This document shows, piece after piece, positions 6,850 to 15,108 of a stretch of DNA of 41,235 bases (the first letter of the stretch is position 1; each line of letters opens with the position of its first letter). This stretch comes from Methylocystaceae bacterium (lineage in GTDB: Bacteria > Pseudomonadota > Alphaproteobacteria > Rhodospirillales > Terasakiellaceae): positions 1 to 41,235 of the forward strand of contig JABXIG010000017.1 in assembly GCA_013373205.1 (NCBI GenBank), given 5' to 3'. The position numbers and the translations under genes were made by a program. The notes below the pieces were generated by a model that was not told the origin of the DNA, did no database searches, and worked only from the letters and a program-made list of their open reading frames with translations.

Positions 6850-8316
6850 GAGAGTGCTTTGATCTGTAATCGCGCGTTGGATTTGTTCAGAAATCAAACC
6901 GCGGCAATTGCTCAGATTAACACCACGCAAGTTCGTACGGTTTAGGTTTGCGCCGCTTAGGTTTACCCCGCTTAAGGTTGCACCTTCCAGGTTTGCACCT
7001 GTCAAATCGGCCCCCAGTAAATTGGCCCGGTCCAAACGGGCATCGCGCATGTCGGCTTGGGACAGGCGTGAAACGCGCAAGTCCGCGCTGGTCAGCAGGG
7101 CTTGTCGAAAGGTGGATCCTGTTAGGTCGGCTTTGCGCAACACCACACTGGTGCAATCAACTTTTTCAAAATTGGATTGGGGCAGGATCGCGCGGGTGAA
7201 ATCAGCCCCTTCCAGTTCCTGACCGCGAAAGTCAGAATGGGGGCGGTTGGCTTGCTGGCCCAGTTTACCGCCGCTGTTGATCCATGTTTTGTGCAGATCC
7301 AGACATTCTTCCAGATCCATAATTTCTTCGAAGGTTTCATCGTCCGGCCCGCTGGGCTCAGCTTCGATTGCAGATTCTTCTCCAGTTTGCGCTCCAGCAA
7401 CAGGTTCGATGTCGTGGATTTCTTTTTCTGGTTTTGTTTTGGTTTCAACCACATTAGCAGTCTTTGCTTCGGGCTTTGTGGTCGTGGTGCCAAAATCGAA
7501 ATCCTGCTTTTGTTCAGGCTTATCTTCAGACGTGAAATCATAGTCAGCAATTGCGGATTGACCAGCATCAACGGGACCATCGCTTAAGGCATAATCCCCA
7601 TTTGTGCCGTCACCTTTTAAATTGTTGGTGCTAAAATCCATCACACCGACGTCTGCTTTGGGTTTGGTTTCGCTTGTGCCCCAATCAGTTGGCGCGCTGT
7701 TATCTTGTGAAGATGATCCACGCGTTGCATTTGACAGGATCGGCTCACCGCTTCTTTTTGTTCTACCCGGCGTGAGAACCACACCCCTGGGGCCGGTGAA
7801 GACGCCGTTTGACATGTCTTCAGCCGATGAACCGTTGCGACGGTCTTTCCCTTTGAAATGGGCATCGTTGCGGGTGCGTCGTTCCGGCCCGAAATAATGG
7901 TGCACACAGATAAAGCGACGCGGCTTTAAAATGACAGCACGGGAAAAACGTAAAATTTTTGCCGCGCTGACAGGTTTGCGCAAGGCCCCTTCAATCCCTG
8001 CGCGACAAGCTTCGCGCAGCAGGTTTTGTGAGACTTTGTCTAAAAGCATTAGGATCGGAGTTTTATAAAATTCCCCTTCATTGAGGCTGCGGATCTTTTG
8101 GATAACATTAATGCCGTTTGTGTTTTGTAATTTTAGCGCAACCAGTATAACGTCAGGTTTCATGACGGGTATGTGTTTTAACGCTTCTTCCGGGGAAGGG
8201 GTGGCGACAAAATCATCGATTCCGGCTTCTAAATAAGTTGTGCGTGCAATATCAATTGCATCAGGGTCTTCATCGCACATGAGAACTTTATAGTTACCGA
8301 AATCAAAGTCAGCCAT
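6820..8316 (-). CDS. Pseudo-receiver domain protein with C-terminal pentapeptide repeats, behind motAB
   Basis: The start at 8316 (MADFDFGNYKVLMCDED) puts the receiver domain at the N-terminus; an ATG at 8364 is an alternative, and neither has a strong ribosome binding site. Residues 1-130 follow the CheY fold, with the acidic pocket CDED and the lysine in RKPVS. The phosphoacceptor Asp is replaced by Ala in PDVILVALKLQ, and the usual Thr/Ser after beta-4 is Leu. The middle (about 140-330) is low-complexity and charged. Residues about 380-490 are pentapeptide repeats of A(D/N)Lxx type (ADLTGAN, GANLNRTN), which fold as a right-handed beta-helix. It lies 85 bases downstream of motB (37 with the alternative start) on the same strand and may share its transcript, so a role linked to the stator or chemotaxis is possible but inferred. 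Confidence 0.75.
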   Translation of the reverse strand: MADFDFGNYKVLMCDEDPDAIDIARTTYLEAGIDDFVATPSPEEALKHIPVMKPDVILVALKLQNTNGINVIQKIRSLNEGEFYKTPILMLLDKVSQNLLREACRAGIEGALRKPVSAAKILRFSRAVILKPRRFICVHHYFGPERRTRNDAHFKGKDRRNGSSAEDMSNGVFTGPRGVVLTPGRTKRSGEPILSNATRGSSSQDNSAPTDWGTSETKPKADVGVMDFSTNNLKGDGTNGDYALSDGPVDAGQSAIADYDFTSEDKPEQKQDFDFGTTTTKPEAKTANVVETKTKPEKEIHDIEPVAGAQTGEESAIEAEPSGPDDETFEEIMDLEECLDLHKTWINSGGKLGQQANRPHSDFRGQELEGADFTRAILPQSNFEKVDCTSVVLRKADLTGSTFRQALLTSADLRVSRLSQADMRDARLDRANLLGADLTGANLEGATLSGVNLSGANLNRTNLRGVNLSNCRGLISEQIQRAITDQSTLLPAGARAPS

Positions 8317-8401
8317 TGAACACAAATTTTTATCTGTTTGTATAAGAAATTTATTCCCTATCATACTCTGAATAAAAATTGGTTCAACTGTAAGATTACA
8401 A

Positions 8402-9277
8402 TTATTTTAAACCTAATTCAGGCCGCGGGCCGAAAACGCTTTCAAGCTGGTTTTGAACATCAGGAGCACCACTGGCTTCTTTTGCCCCCAGAACAAGGGT
8501 GATTTCCACACGTCTATTGCGTGCGCGATTTTCAGGACTGTCATTGGGTACTAGCGGTCGACTGTCGCCGTAGCCTTGAACAGCCAATCTATCAGCAGGA
8601 ATATCGCTATAATTCAGAAAATGGTGAACCACGGATGTGGCCCGTGCCGCCGATAGTTCCCAGTTCGAGCGATAAGGGCCACCTGCGCCCAAGGGGATGT
8701 TATCGGTGTGCCCGGCGACCAGCACGTCTCCATTGGCTTTTTTGATCACATCAGTCAGCTTATCCAGCAAGTCCCCAAAATCTTGCCCAACATTGGCAGA
8801 ACCAGATCCAAAAGCGATTTCACTTGGGAAGCGGATTTTTACTTCATTGCCATTTTTTTCGACTTCTACACCTTGTTCGGATGCTTCTTCGGCAATGATT
8901 TTCGCGACTTCGTTTTCGACCTCATCAGCCTGTTCTTCAGGGGTGGATGCCGGATCGATTTCAAAAACTTCCTGATCCGTCGTATCGGGGATATCCATCG
9001 ATACGGTTGGAACAGGGGTTTTGGTCGGGGAAATATTACGTGCGGCTTTACGTTCCAGTTGGCCGTCGATTTCAATCACACCCGCCAGTTTGTCCTGTTT
9101 GGAAATCCCGAAGGCGCTGCGCATGGCCCCTGCCATCTGTTTATATTTGATGACGTTCATTTCCGAAAATGTCAAAAGCAGAACGAAAAGAACCAACAGC
9201 AGGGACATTAGGTCGGCAAATGTCGCCATCCATGCTGGGGAGCCCGCCGGGGGGCATTTCTTTTCTTCTTCTGCCAT
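8402..9277 (-). CDS. motB: Flagellar stator protein MotB (PomB-like)
   Basis: The N-terminus has a single membrane helix with the ion-binding Asp in PAWMATFADLMSLLLVLFVL (about residues 14-33). The stretch FADLMSLL followed by LLLTFSEM resembles PomB, the sodium-type stator, more than the proton-type enterobacterial MotB. The C-terminal half is an OmpA-like peptidoglycan-binding domain with GHTDNIPLG near residue 188 and the closing NRARNRRVEI. Length of 291 aa is typical. It follows motA by 24 bases in the same operon. MotB anchors the stator to peptidoglycan in the periplasm and carries the ion through the channel shared with MotA. Confidence 0.93.
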   Translation of the reverse strand: MAEEEKKCPPAGSPAWMATFADLMSLLLVLFVLLLTFSEMNVIKYKQMAGAMRSAFGISKQDKLAGVIEIDGQLERKAARNISPTKTPVPTVSMDIPDTTDQEVFEIDPASTPEEQADEVENEVAKIIAEEASEQGVEVEKNGNEVKIRFPSEIAFGSGSANVGQDFGDLLDKLTDVIKKANGDVLVAGHTDNIPLGAGGPYRSNWELSAARATSVVHHFLNYSDIPADRLAVQGYGDSRPLVPNDSPENRARNRRVEITLVLGAKEASGAPDVQNQLESVFGPRPELGLK

Positions 9278-9301
9278 AAGCTACCTGTTTTTCCTAACAG
9301 C

Positions 9302-10066
9302 TTATTCCGCATCTTCTTCTGCTGGCTTGCCACCAGGCAGATAGACGCCCAACAGTTCCTGTAAAACCATCGGATTTTGGGAGGCGTGAATTTGCATGAC
9401 GCTTTCAATGATTAGCGCACGGGTGTTTTTGGTGTTGTCGATCTTGATTTCAAGTTTATCCGCCAAGGGAATGGCAATCAAGTTGGCCAAAACCGCCCCA
9501 TAGAATGTTGTCAACATCGCAACAGCCATCGCTGGACCAATCGCTGCCGGGTCGGACAGGTTCGCAAGCATCTGTACCAGACCGATCAATGTCCCGATCA
9601 TACCAAAGGCCGGGGCCATGTCCCCGATCCCACGCCAAAAACTTTCGCCTGCCATTTCGTTCTTCAGGGCCATATCAACTTCTTTGGTGATACTTTCCTT
9701 GATGACAGCGCCGTCCATCCCATCCACACACATGCGGATGCCGCGGGCCATAAGTTCATTTTCAATCTGGACACTTTCCAGACCCAAAAGGCCTTTTTGA
9801 CGAACGATACCCGCCAGTTCCAAAGCAATATCATAGACGCTGCGGGGGTCGTCAGCGGAATTTCTAAAAGCGATTTTGCCGCCCATTTTTAAAGCAGCAA
9901 TACAGTCTTTAAGCGGGAACTTAACCAGTGTCGCTGCGGAGGTTCCCCCGAACACAACTGCGATAGACGGGATATTGATGAATGATCCGATATCACCACC
10001 CATCATGATGGAAGCGACGATAATAATCAGTCCAAGGACAATACCTATGAGCGTTGCGAGATCCAT
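9302..10066 (-). CDS. motA: Flagellar stator protein MotA (PomA-like)
   Basis: The 254-aa protein has four membrane helices. It begins MDLATLIGIVLGL, as Vibrio PomA does, and carries the signature GDMAPAFGMIGTLIGLVQML near residue 150 followed by DPAAIGPAMAVAMLTTFYG. The cytoplasmic loop between helices 2 and 3 carries the charged residues that contact FliG. Together with the PomB-like partner this points to a sodium-driven motor, which suits a marine habitat; ion choice is inferred from likeness, not shown. It is the first gene of the operon motA-motB-pseudo-receiver. Upstream, TTGACC lies on the minus strand near 10190 with a weak TATAGG box at about 19 bases spacing. Confidence 0.93.
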   Translation of the reverse strand: MDLATLIGIVLGLIIIVASIMMGGDIGSFINIPSIAVVFGGTSAATLVKFPLKDCIAALKMGGKIAFRNSADDPRSVYDIALELAGIVRQKGLLGLESVQIENELMARGIRMCVDGMDGAVIKESITKEVDMALKNEMAGESFWRGIGDMAPAFGMIGTLIGLVQMLANLSDPAAIGPAMAVAMLTTFYGAVLANLIAIPLADKLEIKIDNTKNTRALIIESVMQIHASQNPMVLQELLGVYLPGGKPAEEDAE

Positions 10067-10278
10067 AAAACTTTTGCCGTTCTTGTTTTTTACCGCGTAC
10101 GTTTATAGCATGTTAGTGATGAAACCTTACCAAGTTCCTAAGATCACGAAAAAGCTATCCCCAATTCCTATAGGCAGTTTTACCTTACGTTGGTCAATCG
10201 GGGCAACAACCATCTGAATAAAAAAGCACAGTTAGCCAGCTTATTAAGGTAAAATACTTACCTAAAATTGAAATTTTA

Positions 10279-12786
10279 TTACAAGTGGCGCTTGGTTTTT
10301 GCTGTGGCTATGGCCTCGAGTGGATTATCGGGCCAGGGATGCTTGGGATAGCGCCCTTTCATTTCTTTTTTGACCGAATCGTAAGCATCTTGCCAGAAAC
10401 TGGCTAAATTTTCAGTCACCTGCAAGGGGCGTCCTGCGGGGGAGAGCAAATGGATCGACAGGCGGCATGTCCCGTTGTTGATGGTTGGTGTCTGGGGTTC
10501 ACCAAACATTTCCTGTAATTTCACGGACAAAACCGGTTTATCAGCTGTGCTGTAGTCCAGTCGGATCTGTGACCCGCTTGGCACGCGGTAATGGGTCGGA
10601 GCCAGTTGGTTCAGGCTTTGTTGATCTTCCCAACTGAGCTGGGCCAATAGGGCTGCTTCCAGATCAATTTTTTTCAAATGGTCCAGTCGGCTGCACCCTG
10701 TCAAATACGGGACCAGCCAATTTTCAAGCTGATCTAGCAAGGTCTGTTCTGAAAAATCCGGCCAGTTTTGATCGTAGTGGCGCAGAAAAGCAATCCGTTG
10801 GCGTAAATTCTCGCTTTCAATCGTCCAGGGCAGCGCGTGTAAGCCGACCTGACGAATACCCTGACACAGGGCTTGTGTCATTTGTTCGGGATCAATGTCC
10901 TTGAGGGGGCTGGACTTTAGGGTGAGGGCACCAAATTTAAGCCGACGTTCAGCCCGGGCCGCCTGATTTTGTTGATCCCAATCAATATTATCTTCTTCTG
11001 TGAGCTGGTCTGCAAAGACATCTTCTATATCATTTTGGTCCAACGGGCAGGCGGTGAAAATTCGTCCACGTGCCTTGCTGCCATCCAAATGGCTGATAAC
11101 CAGAAATTCTTCACCACGCAAGGGGTCATCTTCTGACAGGGCAACCCCTGATCCGTTGCTGAGCAAATAGTCAACGCCGCCTTTCTGGCGTATCTTTGCA
11201 ATGCGGTCCGGGAAAGCGCGAGCCAATAGACGCCCGGTTTCAAGTGGGTTGGTTTGCAAGTTGTGTGGTAGTTTCAGTCGCGATTTCAGTCCCTTTGCAG
11301 TTTCTCGAGCGCGATAGATAGCCCCGCGCGCGCCATAGGACGCAATATTTTTGCTTTTCAGCACAGAGAGACTATCGCGCAAGTCGCTGCCTTGTCGTCC
11401 TTTAATCAAGGGACCATCGTGTAATACGGCTGCGATTTCGCAGGCAAGGGCCGCTATGTCGTCATCTTCATTCTGCGCGGTCAAGACCATATGAGCGAGG
11501 CGCGGATGAAGGGCGAGTTTTTGCATCTGGCGGCCATGCGCGGTAAGTTTCGTTTCAGAATTCAGTGCAGTCAGATCAACCAAAAGTTTTTGCGCATCCA
11601 GATAGTTTTTCTCGCTCGGGTAATCTAGGAATTTTAAATCTTTTATGTTGTTAACGCCCCATGTGGCCAGTTCCAGAATCAAGGGAGCAAGATCGGCTTC
11701 AAGAATTTCCGGCGTATCACGCGGGGCAAGGGCCTGTGTTTCTGCCTTTGGCCAAAGCTGATAACAGACCCCGTCTTCCATCCGTCCGGCGCGCCCTTGC
11801 CTTTGCATGGCACTGGCTTTAGAGACCCGCACAGTTTCAAGCTTGGAAAAGCCACGTGCCGCATCAAAGCGTGCGACGCGTTTCATGCCGCAATCTACCA
11901 CAATACGGATGCCTTCAATGGTCAAACTGGTTTCGGCAATGGTTGTGGCAAGGACGATTTTTCGTACATTATCATGTGTGGGTGCGATCGCCATATCCTG
12001 CTGTTTTGCCGTCAACGCCCCGAAAAGTGGTGCGATCAGGATGTCCTGTCGTGTCCCATAGCGATCTTCCAGTAGGGATTGGGTCTTTCTGATTTCCCCC
12101 TCGCCGGGTAGGAAGACCAGAATATTTCCCTCTTCTTCCTGAATGGCTTTGTGAATGGCTTGGGCCGTTTCTTGGGGCAGGTTGAATTTATCGGGTCGGG
12201 GCAGGTTATAGGTGGCGACGGGGAAGCTGCGGCCCTTACTGATGATGCGCTTGGCACCGTCTAAAAAACCGGATAGTGCCTTGCCATCAAGGGTCGCGGA
12301 CATGACCAGCAGGCGCAAATCATCGCGCAAAGCCTCTTGTGTTTCCAGACAGAAAGCCAGTCCGAGATCACCTTGTAAATTGCGCTCATGGAATTCATCA
12401 AAGATGACCAGCCCAACCCCTGTCAGTTCCGGGTCATTCTGGATCATACGGGTTAAAATCCCTTCGGTGACAACTTCAATGCGGGTTTCTTTGCTGACTT
12501 TCTTTTCCTGACGGATACGATAGCCTACAGTTTGTCCGGCTTGTTCCCCCAGTAAGCTCGCCATGCGGCTTGCCGCCATTTTGGCAGCAAGCCGACGGGG
12601 TTCTAACATGATGATCTTTTGAGAGGATAACCAATCTTCATTCAGTAGGGTTAATGGCACCAAAGTGGTTTTACCCGCACCGGGCGGGGCTTCCAGAATG
12701 GCAGTTGGTTCTGTTGCCAGTGTGGCTTTTAAGTCTGCAAAAGTTTCTTTGACGGGAAAATCCGGCAGATCGGCTATCTGGATCAT
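10279..12786 (-). CDS. hrpB: ATP-dependent helicase HrpB
   Basis: A DEAH-type helicase of 835 aa, normal for HrpB. Walker A is APPGAGKTTLVP near residue 35. The Walker B variant is IFDEFHERN near residue 130, motif III is MSATLDG, and the QRQGRAGR motif VI lies near residue 330. The C-terminal half is the HrpB-specific region, with LLSPAGRPLQVTENLASFW near the end. The function of HrpB in bacteria is poorly defined; RNA helicase activity is expected from the family. Its ATG overlaps the stop of the upstream gene (ATGA at 12783-12786), so the two are translationally coupled. Confidence 0.95.
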   Translation of the reverse strand: MIQIADLPDFPVKETFADLKATLATEPTAILEAPPGAGKTTLVPLTLLNEDWLSSQKIIMLEPRRLAAKMAASRMASLLGEQAGQTVGYRIRQEKKVSKETRIEVVTEGILTRMIQNDPELTGVGLVIFDEFHERNLQGDLGLAFCLETQEALRDDLRLLVMSATLDGKALSGFLDGAKRIISKGRSFPVATYNLPRPDKFNLPQETAQAIHKAIQEEEGNILVFLPGEGEIRKTQSLLEDRYGTRQDILIAPLFGALTAKQQDMAIAPTHDNVRKIVLATTIAETSLTIEGIRIVVDCGMKRVARFDAARGFSKLETVRVSKASAMQRQGRAGRMEDGVCYQLWPKAETQALAPRDTPEILEADLAPLILELATWGVNNIKDLKFLDYPSEKNYLDAQKLLVDLTALNSETKLTAHGRQMQKLALHPRLAHMVLTAQNEDDDIAALACEIAAVLHDGPLIKGRQGSDLRDSLSVLKSKNIASYGARGAIYRARETAKGLKSRLKLPHNLQTNPLETGRLLARAFPDRIAKIRQKGGVDYLLSNGSGVALSEDDPLRGEEFLVISHLDGSKARGRIFTACPLDQNDIEDVFADQLTEEDNIDWDQQNQAARAERRLKFGALTLKSSPLKDIDPEQMTQALCQGIRQVGLHALPWTIESENLRQRIAFLRHYDQNWPDFSEQTLLDQLENWLVPYLTGCSRLDHLKKIDLEAALLAQLSWEDQQSLNQLAPTHYRVPSGSQIRLDYSTADKPVLSVKLQEMFGEPQTPTINNGTCRLSIHLLSPAGRPLQVTENLASFWQDAYDSVKKEMKGRYPKHPWPDNPLEAIATAKTKRHL

Positions 12787-13550
12787 GCCTCTTCTTCTAT
12801 CGAGGCGATATTGGCAAGGAACGTTGACAATTCGTTGCGTTCTTTTTCGTTGTAGCGATTTTCAAACCAGACACGTTCTTCATCATCTAGATTAGTGAAA
12901 TCGCCAAAGATACACATCATCTGGGTTTTGAATTGAAAATCTGTAAATGGATAAGGTCCGATCCCTTGCCCCGGTGTTTCCGGGTGGGTTTGCATGATCC
13001 GTTTATACCAGTCTTTACGCATGACAAATTTGCTGAAAAAACCAGCCAAAGCCATGTAACTGTCCCAACGGATCGACCAGCAATCAGGATGCTTATAAAG
13101 TTCCATGTAGGTAAAGTTGGTGCCAAGCTCGCGAGAAAGCTGTTCCATTAGCCGCAGGGAACGTTCCATCATGGTTTCATATTTTGCCCGACCGAGAATG
13201 ATTTCGACGGCATGAAAGAAATTGGCCAATTGGACACTTGCCATAACGGGTTGGTCGTTTTTCAAAAGATGTTCAAACGGTTGAGAGATAATCCGGCCAT
13301 AAACATTAACCCGCGGGGTGTTGCGGATCGACATGCGCATGTGGCTGGCGCAACGTTCGATCTGGGCATCGCAGTATTTTTCGCGCACATCCGGATCGAA
13401 TTGGATGGCTTGCGCGACAAAATCCAGTGTGGCGACACTGACCTTTCCGTCCTGAGCCTGTTCTTTTGCCAACTGGAGGAAAAGGTCAACGCCTGCGGCA
13501 AAGGTTTGGCGACAAGAAATCTGGGTTTCGGCTTTCTTTTTTACGACCAT
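12783..13550 (-). CDS. Conserved hypothetical 255-aa protein coupled to hrpB
   Basis: The protein is hydrophilic and mostly helical by composition, rich in Phe, Met, Arg and Trp. The C-terminal part has WYKRIMQTHPETPGQGIGPY and a DEERVWFENRYNEKERN charged helix. There is no signal peptide, membrane segment or catalytic motif that I recognise. The start at 13550 follows a purine-rich AAGGACAGGAC. It overlaps hrpB by four bases, which implies joint expression and perhaps a shared RNA-related role. The gene is otherwise of unknown function. Confidence 0.8.
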   Translation of the reverse strand: MVVKKKAETQISCRQTFAAGVDLFLQLAKEQAQDGKVSVATLDFVAQAIQFDPDVREKYCDAQIERCASHMRMSIRNTPRVNVYGRIISQPFEHLLKNDQPVMASVQLANFFHAVEIILGRAKYETMMERSLRLMEQLSRELGTNFTYMELYKHPDCWSIRWDSYMALAGFFSKFVMRKDWYKRIMQTHPETPGQGIGPYPFTDFQFKTQMMCIFGDFTNLDDEERVWFENRYNEKERNELSTFLANIASIEEEA

Positions 13551-13609
13551 TGTCCTGTCCTTATCTGAATAGATAAAAAGTATTCACTTTAAATAGAAAA
13601 GACAAGTCT

Positions 13610-14956
13610 TTAGAGTTTTTCCAAAACGCAGGCAAAGAAGCCATCGCAATTATTCTGTGCCGGGCTAAGACGCAGGTAATCTTCAATTTTTGAGGGATAA
13701 TCCCCTAATTCCAGTTCCGCCCAGACGTCTTTCGCGGGCATAAGTTTGAAAGTGTCATTCGTTTGCAGGAACTTTTCAATCTGATGTTCATTTTCTTCAG
13801 GCAGAAGCGAACAGGTCGCGTAGATGACGCGCCCGCCAGATTTAGTAAGACGGGTTGCGCTTTCAAGAATTTCACTTTGCAATTTGACCAGTTCCCCCAG
13901 ATCATTTTCGTCCTTGGACCATTTGGAATCGGGATTGCGACGCCATGTCCCTGTTCCGCTGCAAGGTGCATCGATCAGGACACGGTCAAATTTGCCACGG
14001 CTTTTTTTCACCCATTTGTCAAAGGTTTGTTCCAGTTGGCGGCGTTCTGCATTGACTACGCCTGCACGTTTCAGGCGGACTTTGGCCCGTTGCAGGCGTT
14101 TGCTATGAACATCACAGGCCACAAGGTGACCACCGTTTTCCATAAGGGCGGCGATGGCAAGGGTCTTGCCGCCTGCGCCTGCGCAAAAATCAACGACCTG
14201 CATGCCCTTTTTTGCCCCGACCAGATGGGCAAGCAGTTGGGAGCCTTCATCCTGCACTTCGATCCATCCTTGACGAAAGGCTTCTGTTTCAGATAACAGC
14301 GGGCCGCCTGCATCGATTTGACGCAGACCTACGGGGGACAAAGTGGTTTCAACTGTTTTGAACCCTTGTTTGGCGAGGCTGTCTTTAACCTGTTCGCGGG
14401 TGGCTTTTAATGTGTTTACCCGGTAATCGGTTGTGGGTTTGTCACCAAGCGCGCGTAATTCAACGGCAAAATCATCACCGAAAATTTCTTTTAAGCCTTT
14501 TTCTGCCCAGGCCGGACAGTCGGCTTTTACGCCCTCGTTCATTTCGTCATGGATCATGTCTTGACCGAGTAGACGTTTCAGACCGGCGATTTCTTCTTTG
14601 GTCAACATGTCCATACGGTTATGCGCACCGTTGCAGAGCTTTTCCAGCTGGGGGATATCGCTTTTTTCGCTTAAGATCATGTCCGCAAGCAACAGTGTGC
14701 GCATGGTGGGTTGTAGCTTGATACGCTTTAGCCACCACAAGAGTTTGCGGTAATTCAAAAGGACACTGCGGGTGCGGTTTTCCAGATCGCGGCGATCACG
14801 ACGTTCCAGACTGTTTTGAAGATGTTTGAAACGGCTGGCAAGGATCGCATCCATATTGCGCCCGGTTTCACCCATTTCATTTAACATTTCCCAGACAAGA
14901 TTAAGCCGGGCCGCGCGGCCCAATCCATAAGCTGATTTCGTTTGGGTGTCATTCAT
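13610..14956 (-). CDS. RsmB/NOP-family rRNA (cytosine-C5) methyltransferase
   Basis: The C-terminal half has the class I SAM-dependent RNA m5C methyltransferase motifs. Motif I is VVDFCAGAGGKTLAIAAL near residue 240. The motif IV catalytic pair is DAPCSGTGTWRRNPD near residue 322, and the motif VI cysteine is in ATCSLLPEEN near residue 390. The two Cys residues serve as nucleophile and release Cys. The N-terminal ~150 residues are Arg-rich and helical, as expected for an RNA-binding RsmB/NusB-like region, but they are not a clear NusB domain. The likely target is 16S rRNA (C967 in E. coli numbering), inferred from family. The start (14956) has AAAGGAA upstream, inside an inverted repeat shared with the divergent gene. 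Confidence 0.9.
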   Translation of the reverse strand: MNDTQTKSAYGLGRAARLNLVWEMLNEMGETGRNMDAILASRFKHLQNSLERRDRRDLENRTRSVLLNYRKLLWWLKRIKLQPTMRTLLLADMILSEKSDIPQLEKLCNGAHNRMDMLTKEEIAGLKRLLGQDMIHDEMNEGVKADCPAWAEKGLKEIFGDDFAVELRALGDKPTTDYRVNTLKATREQVKDSLAKQGFKTVETTLSPVGLRQIDAGGPLLSETEAFRQGWIEVQDEGSQLLAHLVGAKKGMQVVDFCAGAGGKTLAIAALMENGGHLVACDVHSKRLQRAKVRLKRAGVVNAERRQLEQTFDKWVKKSRGKFDRVLIDAPCSGTGTWRRNPDSKWSKDENDLGELVKLQSEILESATRLTKSGGRVIYATCSLLPEENEHQIEKFLQTNDTFKLMPAKDVWAELELGDYPSKIEDYLRLSPAQNNCDGFFACVLEKL

Positions 14957-14965
14957 CGCAGTATA

Positions 14966-15030
14966 TTCCTTTTGCTGAATGGGGCTTCATATCATGTTGT
15001 GTTTAAAAAGCCAGTAAAAAGCAAAAGGAA
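14966..15030. repeat. 11-bp inverted repeat between divergent genes, covering a ribosome binding site
   Basis: TTCCTTTTGCT (14966-14976) and AGCAAAAGGAA (15020-15030) are exact inverted copies 43 bases apart. The left arm holds the AAAGGAA ribosome binding site of the minus-strand methyltransferase gene. Pairing in the transcript could hide that site; a pair of regulator sites is also possible. Confidence 0.45.
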
Positions 15031-15108
15031 CGTATTTCTGTAGAAAACACTTGTCTCAGTAAGGATGTGAATGGTAGTACCACTTATGAATTTCATCTTA
15101 ATTCTTCT

